DNA from: Romboutsia faecis
Lineage (GTDB): Bacteria; Bacillota; Clostridia; Peptostreptococcales; Peptostreptococcaceae
NCBI RefSeq assembly: GCF_014323405.1
Contig: NZ_JACRWE010000002.1
Coordinates: 372,001-436,000 of the forward strand
Direction of reading: 5' to 3'
DNA: 64,000 nt
In this document: in pieces, positions 27,701-38,737 of the stretch
Numbering within the stretch: position 1 is the first letter of the stretch
Layout of the letters: every line of letters starts with the position of its first letter
The notes under the pieces: generated by a model
What the model was told of the DNA's origin: nothing
What the model saw: only the letters and a program-made list of their open reading frames with translations
Database searches by the model: none
Translations under genes and position numbers: made by a program

Positions 27701-27927
27701 GAGAGCCTAGTAAACCAGAAGAGCCTAGTAAACCAGGAGAGCCTAGTAAACCAGAAGAACCTAGTAAACCAGAAGAGCCTAGTAAACCATTAAAACCAAG
27801 TACTGATAAGGAAGAACAAAATAATAATGTGCAAACATCAGATAGCTCAATAGTAGGGTATTTAGGATTAGGGATGGCATCTTTAGCTGGATTAGTAGCT
27901 ATAAGAAGAAAGAAATACAAAAAGTAG
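21763..27927 (+). CDS. Giant secreted multidomain right-handed beta-helix surface protein
   Basis: A 2054-residue exported protein. Domains by visible pattern: signal peptide 1-32; beta-helix region about 55-600 opening YYVDSVNGSDSNLGTSEDAP, as in polysaccharide-lyase-like proteins; ricin-like segment about 614-730; two malectin-like domains about 759-881 and 887-1040; discoidin (F5/8 C) domain about 1045-1175; cohesin-like domain about 1192-1308; FIVAR helix pair about 1313-1386; lectin-like beta domain about 1387-1563; small beta repeat about 1564-1636; four FIVAR repeats about 1644-1957; eight EPSKP units about 1961-2008; C-terminal NVQTSD, a hydrophobic helix and RRKKYKK. The end resembles a sortase signal but lacks LPXTG, so wall or membrane anchoring is uncertain. 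Likely a carbohydrate-binding or degrading surface enzyme; substrate unknown. Confidence 0.85.
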   Translation: MGRNNVFCKKIISSVLAAAMIMSNGPITKSFADENYENLNNIAIASNEYKIGIGTAYYVDSVNGSDSNLGTSEDAPFKSLKKVNEINLNPGDSILLKKGSIFDDQQLTPRGRGTEESHILISSYGDGDKMPVINANRKFLEAVLIENMEYVDITGIEVTNDDAFNLTDKADDPNNNRNNWDRRLGIHVAINEKAEDTFDKNSNRAWKGINIDGCYIHDVDGDENRNTNKLSGGIGVEIKFTQSTTNFPYYDGVTIQNNRIHKVDRTAIKGVRLTELGEVGEDQGGDHIRYANIRRKDNNQVSLNYVVKNNNLSDIGGDGILVDSTKGALIEHNLLYNHTMRGTGANAGIWSWNTFDTLFRYNESYGGPLYNQDGCSYDSDYNSAGTIFEYNYSHDTPMGFMLLMGGNDTDIVRYNISQNDGLAFRHIAGNSNTPSYIYNNVFYYDGADWQFIHNNNPDGTNEDSLKTNWQWFNNIYYNYSKDVPTNWKKTKWSDALNIAGEMVYEASGKSGENEPPNVIKADPKFVNPGGGETNNWDTLKAYQVKSDSPAIGKGEYVNVVPKASSANNGFWDSKSDRNIYEDFYGNKLYQGAPDIGVHESETSSLDFDIEKNASYRIMNDDDRLYLENTEGKDIGFSQNTDDNQDFTFVGTKDGFKIRIWNTEDNTYLYLNSEGKLSEADDTIWQVEDLKTGLYHLKANNKYLTKKENNIVMSELSNMESQKWSLQLVSQSSSFNSGGEEVEGYSKDQEVNVNNKQSGYYGEVSKLSKKMSRLSKKVFSEDVNNTALTGSEFGYKFFVEKGNYNIKLNFAELEKVENRTFDILVNGNPYKEGYVLNSNEKIEEIGQVYPENGVIDVKLVSAYNTDGIETKPILNGISLTKNAMSEVNMRINAGGESFDGLYADAQYPTKGSGYYGESTEVLGNFDTLPNPDAGMGTVLKTGREGENFGYKFKVQPGQYRIKMYFNEGTIDGQSKDHTFNIKVNGEVVKENFNIKNAAGGANKGVDITLNAVPKDGVLDIGFEGVNGDKAMVNAIIVEPYTQSSEENLAKNKDVVASSEENESKAASNAVDGSNATRWGSNPSDNEWIYVDLEQLYSINKVVVDWTPGAYATQYRIEVSEDGEKWNTVKTISDALPGLNSTDLESEVARYVRISGEERNDTWGISLTELEVYGTEVRGDAETVVKTTEEKDGNHTLSVGTQNIYKRYKSMEVELSYNPKLVDYVGNETHNSELVALVGDISKEEISETNHILKYRFSIKKADELTEYKEILNTVFKPKGQTRAAIDTTVSLTNVAGHITKLNTVKAYVPQKVSMDDMKALIAEATKVHNNAEVGIKPGQYTQESKDKLQSAIRSAQAVTDETLQEDRQKEYASLEEALNEFKESVKVAQFVNYHKDYMVSKEANYSAGSVNISNGKLQLGLGANSSATDNDAPGLKEGYLYTRFSVDNTSDQTLFRIKNQSGSGIRIGYDEGANSWFYDSAKEGYGYFGGEHLRANEEYEMILEYRLNDSNKYDLTLFINGEKLNTIKNLGYDAVDGVLTIETRRDAKTFNISEVYVTNGEKLNINVTAGEGGQVSQTGEVVTFAEADKTFFITPEEGYEVDKVLVDGKEVKINNNKFTFEYLQNNHTLNVTFKEVVEKPEVNKDVLFTIIESGNNLVKEDQEVEGGKYTEESISKLKEALSRGQKVLDKENVTQEEVNSLVKEIQYAIDNLELREFVPPVVVDKDILINIVELGKNIENEDEEVEGGKYTEESISKLKEALSKGQKVLDKENSTQEEVNASVKEIQDAIDGLELKEVSSPVVDKDVLENIVELGTNLVKEDEEVEGGKYTEESISKLKEALSRGQKVLGKEDATQEEVNALVKEIQYVISNLELKEVEPPVVDEVNKDILSTILSAGNRIVKEDEEVEGGKYTEKSISKLKEALDKGLKVLENEDATQEEVNELIKEIQDAIEGLELAASPEEPSKPEEPSKPEEPSKPGEPSKPEEPSKPGEPSKPEEPSKPEEPSKPLKPSTDKEEQNNNVQTSDSSIVGYLGLGMASLAGLVAIRRKKYKK
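26692..27633 (+). repeat. Four FIVAR-type repeats in the giant surface protein
   Basis: Four tandem copies of about 79 codons. Each has the shared core EEVEGGKYTEESISKLKEAL (third-to-fourth copy slightly changed) near 26747, 26990, 27227 and 27476. Nucleotide identity between copies is high across the core, suggesting recent duplication. FIVAR helices commonly act as stalk or ligand-binding modules on bacterial surface proteins. Confidence 0.85.
27643..27786 (+). repeat. Eight 18-bp repeats coding for PEEPSK/PGEPSK
   Basis: Eight in-frame 18-base units (CCAGAAGAACCTAGTAAA and close variants; units 4 and 6 have GGA in place of GAA) encode a proline-rich wall-spanning spacer just before the C-terminal anchor. 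Copy number is a likely site of variation between strains. Confidence 0.92.
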
Positions 27928-27966
27928 CAAATGACTTTATAAAACAGTATAAAGCGTAGTAAAATA

Positions 27967-28012
27967 AAGAAAGCCTATGAGAGAAGTATACCTCATCATA
28001 GGTTTTCTTATA
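27967..28012 (+). terminator. Terminator of the giant surface protein gene
   Basis: AAGAAAGCCTATGA (27967-27980) pairs with TCATAGGTTTTCTT (27996-28009), one wobble pair, followed by a short AT-rich tail. Confidence 0.75.
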
Positions 28013-28042
28013 TTGAGAATTAAGTGATAAAAAAGTTGATTG

Positions 28043-28090
28043 TAATTAAATAAGCCTAATATCATTAAAGATATTAGGCTTATTTAATTA
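28043..28090. terminator. Bidirectional terminator between the surface protein gene and gatY
   Basis: Perfect 21-base arms (28043-28063 and 28070-28090, core AAGCCTAATATC/GATATTAGGCTT) around ATTAAA. The AT-rich outer ends can act as U-tracts in both directions; it closes the minus-strand lacR-lacA-lacB-gatY transcript. Confidence 0.85.
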
Positions 28091-28100
28091 ACTATTGTTA

Positions 28101-28967
<867 letters not shown>

Positions 28968-28973
28968 TTAAAT

Positions 28974-29489
28974 TTAGTCGTGATATCCGCCTTTGTCCCA
29001 TTTTTCGTTAAATTCATCAAAATAGTGTTCATCACCATTTGCAAAGTCTTTTTCAATTACTGAATCTATCTTATGTATAAGTTCCTTGTTTTCATCAGAA
29101 GGATTGAACTCTGTATCAAGAAATACATCTATTATATTTTCCATTAGGCCAAGTCCTGTGATTCTTCCTCCGAATCCTAAAACATTTACTCCTAATTGCT
29201 CTTTAGAATATCTTGCTGTCTCTACATCTCTTACAAGCGCAACTCTTGCACCCTTAATTTTTGCAGCAGCATTAGTAATACCAACCCCTGTGCCACATAT
29301 AACAATTCCTAAGTCAGCTTCGCCATTTACTACCTTTTCAGCTGTCAACTTACCATAGATAGGATAGTGAGTTCTCTCATGGTCATATGTTCCGTTATCT
29401 ATAACCTTATGCCCTTTTGATGCTAAATAGTCTACTACTTTGTTTTTTATATCTGTAACGATATGGTCACAACCAACTGATATAATCAT
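28974..29489 (-). CDS. lacB: Galactose-6-phosphate isomerase subunit B
   Basis: LacB with LacA isomerises galactose-6-phosphate to tagatose-6-phosphate. The 171-residue length is that of lactococcal LacB. Visible landmarks are GCDHIVTD at the start, THYPIYGK, the RpiB-family [11 protein letters not shown] loop (catalytic Cys), [11 protein letters not shown] and the C-terminal [12 protein letters not shown], which is close to the lactococcal end. The RpiB family also includes ribose-5-phosphate isomerases, but the tail and pairing with lacA decide for LacB. GGGGGAAAATAAC precedes ATG; lacA lies 13 bases upstream. Confidence 0.93.
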   Translation of the reverse strand: MIISVGCDHIVTDIKNKVVDYLASKGHKVIDNGTYDHERTHYPIYGKLTAEKVVNGEADLGIVICGTGVGITNAAAKIKGARVALVRDVETARYSKEQLGVNVLGFGGRITGLGLMENIIDVFLDTEFNPSDENKELIHKIDSVIEKDFANGDEHYFDEFNEKWDKGGYHD

Positions 29490-29502
29490 GTTATTTTCCC
29501 CC

Positions 29503-29931
29503 TTAAGCCATTTTATTTAACATATCAACTCTAATTTGATGTCTACCACCTGAGTAGTCAGATAGGATAAACTTTTCACAAATTTTCTTAGCAATCTCTA
29601 AACTTGTTACTTTTGAACCAATAGTTATTATAGAGGTATTATTATGATCTCTAGTCATTTTTGCAGAGTGTTCATCAGCAACCTGTGCACAAACTATTCC
29701 TTTGTGTTTTGCACATACATTAAAAGAGCCTGAACCATACTCATCTATAACTATTGCTCTTTGACCTTCATTATTAAGCATAGCAGTTGCTATAGCTTTA
29801 GATGTCTCGAAGAAATCAAAGTTTTCTTCTTCAGTTTTATCTATAACATCAAAGCCTTTACTGCATAAGTACTCCTTTATAGAATTTTTAAAACTTGAAC
29901 TTTTAAAGTCAGATCCAATTAAAACTTTCAT
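29503..29931 (-). CDS. lacA: Galactose-6-phosphate isomerase subunit A
   Basis: The 142-residue partner of LacB in galactose-6-phosphate isomerase. It is an RpiB-fold protein that lacks the CGTG catalytic loop ([12 protein letters not shown] stands there instead), as in known LacA subunits, and ends [14 protein letters not shown], nearly identical to lactococcal LacA. AGGGGGAGGAATTTTTCT precedes ATG. Second gene of the minus-strand operon lacR-lacA-lacB-gatY. The heteromeric enzyme channels LacG-released galactose-6-phosphate into the tagatose pathway. Confidence 0.93.
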   Translation of the reverse strand: MKVLIGSDFKSSSFKNSIKEYLCSKGFDVIDKTEEENFDFFETSKAIATAMLNNEGQRAIVIDEYGSGSFNVCAKHKGIVCAQVADEHSAKMTRDHNNTSIITIGSKVTSLEIAKKICEKFILSDYSGGRHQIRVDMLNKMA

Positions 29932-29960
29932 AGAAAAATTCCTCCCCCTAAATCTGTTAT

Positions 29961-30716
29961 TTATTTAAAGTATATATCTGTATACTTAGAATACTTATTA
30001 ATATTTTCTTTACTTATATTTTCATCAGTTATAATAGCAGTTACATTTTCTAAGTTATAAAACTGATAGAAGTCTCTTTTATTCAATTTTGATGAATCTG
30101 CAACAATATACTTTTCTAATGAATTATTAAGTATAGTCGCTTGAATCATACCTTCGTCTTCATTTGATGTTGAAATAGCACTATTATAAATACCATTTAC
30201 ACCAATAAAGGCTTTTTTTATATTCATTTTATATAATATATCATTAGCGATGCTACCTACAAATGCCCCTGTTCTACTGCGGTAACTTCCTCCAACCAAA
30301 ATTAACTCATAGCGATGATCATCTTTGAATTTATTAAATACATGTATAGAGTTAGTTACTATTTTTAGATAGTTAGCTGTTATATACTCATACACTAATT
30401 CTATTGTTGTACCAGGACCTAAAAAAATAGAATCTCCATCTGAAATTTTCTCGGCTATCTTTTTAGCAATATTTTTTTTATACTCAATATTAATGTTTTG
30501 TTTTTCGATATGACTTAGTTCTTCTTCGATTACAACATTGCATAACTGAGCACCACCTCGGATTCTTTTTAGTAAACCCCTATTATCTAAATCTTGTAAA
30601 TCTCTTCTTACTGTCATTTCGGTTACATTTATAACACTTGTTATATCACTAACTTTAACAATCTCTTTCTCATGAAGTAGATTCAGTATAATAGAGTATC
30701 GTTCTTCTTTAAGCAT
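29961..30716 (-). CDS. lacR: DeoR-family repressor of the lactose/tagatose genes
   Basis: A 251-residue DeoR-family regulator: N-terminal winged helix (about 1-57, with VNVTEMTVRRDLQDLDNRGL as the recognition region and IRGGA turn) and C-terminal sugar-phosphate-sensing DeoRC domain (FLGPGTT, VNGI motifs). AAAGGATACCTTAT gives the ribosome binding site. By position it is LacR, which in Gram-positive lac systems is released by tagatose-6-phosphate. It heads lacR-lacA-lacB-gatY and faces lacFEG across a 253-base divergent promoter region containing CGAA-type direct repeats that are a likely operator. Confidence 0.88.
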   Translation of the reverse strand: MLKEERYSIILNLLHEKEIVKVSDITSVINVTEMTVRRDLQDLDNRGLLKRIRGGAQLCNVVIEEELSHIEKQNINIEYKKNIAKKIAEKISDGDSIFLGPGTTIELVYEYITANYLKIVTNSIHVFNKFKDDHRYELILVGGSYRSRTGAFVGSIANDILYKMNIKKAFIGVNGIYNSAISTSNEDEGMIQATILNNSLEKYIVADSSKLNKRDFYQFYNLENVTAIITDENISKENINKYSKYTDIYFK

Positions 30717-30768
30717 ATAAGGTATCCTTTCTAAAATATCTAATTGTTTAAAAATGTTCTAAAGTTTT

Positions 30769-30819
30769 TGAAAATGTTTCCTATGAATTAAAGTTAGCAC
30801 TAATGAATAGTAATGTCAA
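30769..30819 (-). promoter_or_regulatory. lacR promoter and cre-like site
   Basis: On the minus strand TTGACA (30819-30814), a 17-base spacer and TAACTT (30796-30791) are a plausible lacR promoter. Downstream, TGAAAATGTTTCCT (30769-30782, written on the plus strand) fits the CcpA cre consensus with two mismatches and would lie in the lacR leader. CcpA control is inferred. Confidence 0.5.
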
Positions 30820-30862
30820 GATGGATAAAATGAAAAAAATGGTAAAATATTTCGGGAAATCG

Positions 30863-30947
30863 TTGACAAGGATATGAAAAAATAATAATATGATATTAAA
30901 CAAACCAAAACGAACTAAAACGAACTGAAAACGAAATTAATCAAAAC
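30863..30947 (+). promoter_or_regulatory. lacFEG promoter and probable LacR operator
   Basis: TTGACA (30863-30868), a 17-base spacer and TAATAT (30886-30891) form an almost consensus promoter with a start point near 30898. Immediately downstream AAAACGAACT occurs twice head to tail (30907-30916, 30917-30926), then AAAACGAAAT (30928-30937), with CAAACC before and TCAAAAC after. Direct repeats with about a 10-11-base period are typical of DeoR-family operators, so LacR binding here would block transcription. Confidence 0.7.
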
Positions 30948-30969
30948 AATAAAAGGGGGAAATTTTAAA

Positions 30970-31302
30970 ATGTCAGAAGTATCAGTAGAACAATCAGTAA
31001 CAAAAGAAGAATTAAGTATGATAGCCTTTGAAATAATAGCTTATTCAGGTGATGCAAGGAGTAAATTACTTGAAGCTGTTAAAAATGCTAAAAGTAAAAA
31101 TATGGAGCAATGCGAACAACTTATAGAAGAAGCAAAACAATGCTTAACAGATGCACACAATGCCCAAACAAAAATGATAGTTACAGAAGCTAGAGGGGAA
31201 AACTTAGATGTTGGTTTCTTAACTGTACATGCTCAAGATCATTTAATGACAACTTTATTATTACAAGATATAATTGGAAATTTATTAGACATATATAGAT
31301 AA
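30970..31302 (+). CDS. lacF: Lactose-specific PTS enzyme IIA
   Basis: A 110-residue all-helical IIA of the lactose/cellobiose PTS family. The phosphorylated histidine is His87 in LTVHAQDHLM, with Asp90 as the metal-binding residue of the trimer. It accepts phosphate from HPr and passes it to the IIB domain of LacE. AAAGGGGGAAATTTTAAA before ATG is strong. First gene of lacF-lacE-lacG, directly downstream of the promoter/operator array and divergent from lacR. Cellobiose specificity is excluded mainly by the linked lacE, lacG, lacA and lacB. Confidence 0.93.
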   Translation: MSEVSVEQSVTKEELSMIAFEIIAYSGDARSKLLEAVKNAKSKNMEQCEQLIEEAKQCLTDAHNAQTKMIVTEARGENLDVGFLTVHAQDHLMTTLLLQDIIGNLLDIYR

Positions 31303-31355
31303 ATATAAAATTAAATAAGAAGGGTTTTAATACATATTAGGGGAGGAATAAAACC

Positions 31356-34485
<3,130 letters not shown>

Positions 34486-34524
34486 AAAAATAAATATAAT
34501 ATTAGCTTAAATTAAGCAATATAG

Positions 34525-34565
34525 AAAGATCATGTTTAGTTTATAGTCAACATGGTCTTTTATTT
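34525..34565 (+). terminator. Terminator of lacFEG
   Basis: AAAGATCATGTT pairs with AACATGGTCTTT (one G-U pair) around a twelve-base loop and is followed by TTATTTTTATT. Confidence 0.8.
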
Positions 34566-35016
34566 TTATTAGAAGATTGGAATTGGTGTTTTATATAAGA
34601 ACATACGAGATATAAAAAGTCCAAGTTTGTATACTTAACGACCTGTTTTGCAAAAAATATTGAATTTATTACTAAGTATGTTAAAGTAAGTAGTGGGAAA
34701 AGGCTTTAAAGGGGTTATTAAGAGTTTTTATATTTAAAATTATATATGATAATTATGGGGGATATAATTGTACGGAATTAGAGTCATATAAAATTTATAA
34801 TTAGATATGACTGATATTTAAATAGGGAAGTAAAAAAATAGTGGTAATAATTTACTACTATTTTTTTGCTTATTATTGAACATAAACATTTATATAAAAT
34901 ATAAACTGAAAAGTAAATTTCCATTAAGTATTTCATTATAAAAAAACAAATTAATATCATTTTATGATAAAATATATCCATAACTCTAAGTAAAATTATA
35001 TTGAGGGGGAAGTTAA
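34566..35016. other. Gene-free stretch with an orphan terminator and the promoter of the AAA+ gene
   Basis: No convincing protein gene in 450 bases. A complete terminator hairpin, AAAAAAATAGTGGTAA (34832-34847) with TTACTACTATTTTTTT (34852-34867), lies in it although no gene precedes it, so an unannotated small RNA or a leader/attenuator for the AAA+ gene is possible. TGATAAAAT (34965-34973) is an extended -10 element about 44 bases before the GTG start at 35017; the -35 region is weak. Confidence 0.55.
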
Positions 35017-38000
35017 GTGTCAAAATCTAAAACAAAAGGCGAATCATTGCCAATATCTAAGCTAGTAAGAATTTTACTTCCAGAAATTCAAGTACTAGAT
35101 CACATAAAAGAAAATGGAGTGATAAATAAAGAACACTTTAAAAAGAATAAAAAAGTATTAAATAATACTATTACAAATACTAAAAGAGATATAGGTAAAA
35201 AGATTAATTCTAATATAAATTCAACTGAGCGATCAGTTCAAAATATATCTATAAAATCAAATGATATTAATTCAGATAAGTTAATAACTAACAATTATGC
35301 TAAAGCAAATAACAATGTACAAAAACAAGCGCTAGATCAAGCATTTGATAGAGTAGAAAGTACTCTTTCAGATTATGTACTTGGCCAAAAAGAATATTTA
35401 CCTAAACTAACTATTGCTTTTAAAAGACCATTTGTATATGGGAAAAAGGATGGTATAAGCAACACTATATTCATAACAGGTCCTAAAGGTTCTGGTAAAC
35501 ATTTATCAGTAAAAGCTATAACTAGATTTTTAAAAGAACAAAAGCTAATAAAAGGTAACGGTGTGTATCAAATAGATCTTTCAAAATACAAACTTGAAAA
35601 AGATGCTGAAAACTTATTCTTAACAGATATTTATAATGCACTTTATGGAAGTGAAAGTGTAGTTGTATTTGATAATTTTGATAAATGTCACCAGAGTGCT
35701 TTAGATTTACTTAGTAAGCTAGTAATAGATGAAAAGCTTAAATTAAATAGAAGGTATAGAGAGCAGTTAGGTCAGATGGTAGATGTTACAGGACAAGGTA
35801 GTTTAACTTTAAATACTACTGATGAAATACTTGCAAATGGAAAGTACTTAGTTTTCATAACTGAAAAAAGCGAAGAAAGTATTAGAAATACATTTTCAAA
35901 TGATTTCATGAAAAAAGTATACGATATCATAAGTACAGTGGAACTTACTAAAGAAAGTTTAACTATAATATGTAAGTTCATATTAAATGATTACAAAACA
36001 AAGATAAATGATAATTTAAATTTAGATATTAACTTTGATAATGAAGTTTTAGAATGTGTACTTAAAAACTATGATAAGAACATAGGTGCTCATGGTTTAA
36101 GTGAATATGTTGAAAAAAATATATATTATCCTTTAGTTGAGTTAGAATTAACAGGAAAAATAAATAATGAACATACATATGAACTGAAAGAAGAAAATGA
36201 TACTGTAGTATTAGTTAATGAAGTGTATAATATAGAGCTATCATCTGTATTAAAAGCTGTTGAGTCAGATAATCTAGATGAGTTAAATAAAGAACTAGAT
36301 AACATAATAGGCTTGAGTATTGTAAAGGAATTTATAAAGAAATTAGAAGATAATATAAGGGTTCAGAGCATAAGAAGAAATAAAGGTTCAAAAGAAGCTA
36401 AGTTATCATTACATATGATATTTACAGGAAATCCTGGTACAGGTAAGACTACTATGGCTAGAATAATGGCTAAATATTTAAAAGCACTTGGATATTTATC
36501 TAGTGGCCATTTAGTAGAAGTTTCTAGAAATGATTTAGTTGGTCAATATGTAGGAGAAACTGCGCAAAAAACCATGAATAAAGTAAATTCTGCTATGGGT
36601 GGAATTTTATTTATAGACGAGGCTTACGCTATAGCTAGAGATGAAAATGATATTTTTGGAATAGAAGCAGTAGATACTATTGTAAAAGCAGTAGAAGATA
36701 ATAGAGATAACTTAGTAGTTATACTAGCAGGGTACACTAAGGAAATGGAAGACTTCTTAAAGACTAATAGTGGACTTAAGTCTAGATTTAACTACAATGT
36801 TGAATTTGAGGATTACACATCTAATGAATTATTAGAAATATCTAAGGTAATAGCAAAATCAAATGGATACTTAATAGATGAGAACATAGATGATAACTTA
36901 CTAGAATTATTTGAGGGTAAGCAAATAAAAGGTAAGAATGATAGCGGTAACGGTAGATTAGCAAGAAATATAATAGAAAAAGCTATTGCAAATCAATCAA
37001 ATAGATTAGCTAAGTTAGATGAAAAAGACTTGAATAAAGATGAAATAAATAAACTAACAATAAGGGATTTTGGCTTAGATAAGAAAGAAGTGTTTAGTCT
37101 AGAAAAAGAGCTAAGTAAGGTGGTTGGACTAGATGAGGTAAAAGAATTTGTAAGAGATTTAGAAAAACAACTAATAGCGAAAGAAAAGAGAAAGCAAGTT
37201 GGGGTAAGTGTTAAGTCATCTCAATCTCTTAATATGATATTTACTGGAAACCCAGGTACAGGTAAGACTACTGTTGCAAGACTTATAGGTAACCTAATGA
37301 AGAACATGGGAATATTAAAATCTGGTCAAGTTATAGAAACTGATAGAACCTCTCTTGTAGGACAGTATGCAGGTGAAACTACTAAAAAGGTGACAGAAAT
37401 ATTCCAATCAGCTTTAGGAGGAGTATTATTCATAGATGAAGCTTATGCATTAATGTCTTCTGAAAATGATCCTTTAGGAAAAGAAGCTGTAGATACCTTA
37501 GTTAAGCTTATAGAAGATTTTAGAGAAGATATAGTTGTAATAATGGCCGGTTATGACAAAGAAATGAAAGAATTCTTAAATACGAATTCAGGATTAAGAT
37601 CTAGATTCCCTTTAAGTATAAACTTTAAAGACTATGATATAAATGAGTTAGTAGAAATAGGGAAAACAATGATAAAAAGTAAAGGGTTTATTTTAGCAGG
37701 AAATTCAGAAGATGAGCTTGAAGATGCTATAAAAAAAGAAAAACAAAAAAGTGGAGCGCAATCTGGAAATGGAAGAATGGTAAGAAATATAATAGAAAAA
37801 GCAATTAGAGAGCAATCCTCAAGAATTGCAGATATGGATACAATTGATGAAAATTCGGCAGTTTTATTAATAGAAGAAGACTTTGGAATTTATGTTAAAT
37901 CACAAGAAAATTTCAATTTAGATGAGAAGTTAAATGAAGTTGTTGGTCTTAATGAAGTTAAAGAATTTATAAAAAGTCTTCAAGCGCAACTTAAAATAAA

Positions 38001-38721
38001 AGAACAAAGGAAATCCTTAGGATTGCCAGTAGATGAGTCACAAACCCTTCATATGATTTTTAAAGGAAACCCAGGAACAGGTAAAACTACAATGGCAAGA
38101 ATAATTGGAGAGGTTTTATATAACATAGGAGTGCTTAACAGTAATACATTTGTTGAAACTGATAGAAGTGGTTTAGTAGCTGGATATGTAGGACAAACAG
38201 CTATAAAAACTAAAGAAAAGTTAGAATCAGCACTTGGAGGAATACTGTTTATAGATGAGGCTTATGCTTTAGCTCAAGATGCAGGAAGTCAAAATGGGTT
38301 TGGAAAAGAAGCTATAGATACTTTAGTAAAAGGAATGGATGACAATAGAGATAATTTAGTAGTTATATTAGCCGGTTATAGTGAAGATATGGATAGATTT
38401 TTAGAGGCTAACCCAGGATTGAAGTCTAGATTTGCTAATATTATAGAATTTAAAGATTATTCAGCTGATGATTTATTAACTATTGCAGATAATTTATTCA
38501 AGAGTAAAGGATATGAAATAACTAAAGAAGCTAAATTAAAAATGAGAGATATATTTAAAGAAGCTTGCAAAGTTCCTGATTTTGGCAATGGTAGATATGT
38601 CAGAAATATATTAGAAAAATCGGTAAGAAATCAAGCTGTAAGACTTGAAAAAATTGATAACATGACTAAAGAGCATCTTATTACTATTGAGGAATGCGAT
38701 GTATCTAAGGTTAACTTGTAG
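35017..38721 (+). CDS. Multi-module AAA+ protein: degenerate Clp-type module plus three CbxX/SpoVK modules
   Basis: A 1234-residue cytoplasmic protein starting at GTG behind GAGGGGGAAG. Residues 1-110 are polar linker. About 115-400 is a ClpA/B second-domain-like AAA+ module with altered motifs: Walker A is GPKGSGKH (no Ser/Thr after GK) and Walker B VVFDNFD (Asn for Glu), so ATP hydrolysis there is doubtful; its small domain reads NIGAHGLSEYVEKN. Three intact CbxX/CfqX (SpoVK-like) modules follow: GNPGTGKT at about 471, 745 and 1018, each with GG-[IV]-LFIDEAYA, a VVI[LM]AGY sensor strand, SGL/PGL-[KR]-SRF arginine finger and GNGR lid. Related proteins remodel Rubisco or serve sporulation or type VII secretion, but the role here is unknown. 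Two membrane-protein genes follow closely. Confidence 0.85.
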   Translation: MSKSKTKGESLPISKLVRILLPEIQVLDHIKENGVINKEHFKKNKKVLNNTITNTKRDIGKKINSNINSTERSVQNISIKSNDINSDKLITNNYAKANNNVQKQALDQAFDRVESTLSDYVLGQKEYLPKLTIAFKRPFVYGKKDGISNTIFITGPKGSGKHLSVKAITRFLKEQKLIKGNGVYQIDLSKYKLEKDAENLFLTDIYNALYGSESVVVFDNFDKCHQSALDLLSKLVIDEKLKLNRRYREQLGQMVDVTGQGSLTLNTTDEILANGKYLVFITEKSEESIRNTFSNDFMKKVYDIISTVELTKESLTIICKFILNDYKTKINDNLNLDINFDNEVLECVLKNYDKNIGAHGLSEYVEKNIYYPLVELELTGKINNEHTYELKEENDTVVLVNEVYNIELSSVLKAVESDNLDELNKELDNIIGLSIVKEFIKKLEDNIRVQSIRRNKGSKEAKLSLHMIFTGNPGTGKTTMARIMAKYLKALGYLSSGHLVEVSRNDLVGQYVGETAQKTMNKVNSAMGGILFIDEAYAIARDENDIFGIEAVDTIVKAVEDNRDNLVVILAGYTKEMEDFLKTNSGLKSRFNYNVEFEDYTSNELLEISKVIAKSNGYLIDENIDDNLLELFEGKQIKGKNDSGNGRLARNIIEKAIANQSNRLAKLDEKDLNKDEINKLTIRDFGLDKKEVFSLEKELSKVVGLDEVKEFVRDLEKQLIAKEKRKQVGVSVKSSQSLNMIFTGNPGTGKTTVARLIGNLMKNMGILKSGQVIETDRTSLVGQYAGETTKKVTEIFQSALGGVLFIDEAYALMSSENDPLGKEAVDTLVKLIEDFREDIVVIMAGYDKEMKEFLNTNSGLRSRFPLSINFKDYDINELVEIGKTMIKSKGFILAGNSEDELEDAIKKEKQKSGAQSGNGRMVRNIIEKAIREQSSRIADMDTIDENSAVLLIEEDFGIYVKSQENFNLDEKLNEVVGLNEVKEFIKSLQAQLKIKEQRKSLGLPVDESQTLHMIFKGNPGTGKTTMARIIGEVLYNIGVLNSNTFVETDRSGLVAGYVGQTAIKTKEKLESALGGILFIDEAYALAQDAGSQNGFGKEAIDTLVKGMDDNRDNLVVILAGYSEDMDRFLEANPGLKSRFANIIEFKDYSADDLLTIADNLFKSKGYEITKEAKLKMRDIFKEACKVPDFGNGRYVRNILEKSVRNQAVRLEKIDNMTKEHLITIEECDVSKVNL

Positions 38722-38737
38722 GAAAGAGGTGAGAAGT

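Noticed and set aside
27294..27920. Long minus-strand open frame (208 codons) opposite the FIVAR and EPSKP repeats
   Set aside because: It is the antisense shadow of repetitive coding sequence; Ser/Leu/Gly-rich repeats mirror the plus-strand repeats and no ribosome binding site precedes it.
34784..35023. Minus-strand 79-codon frame in the lac/AAA+ gap
   Set aside because: It spans the orphan terminator and the promoter of the AAA+ gene and has an AT-driven composition.
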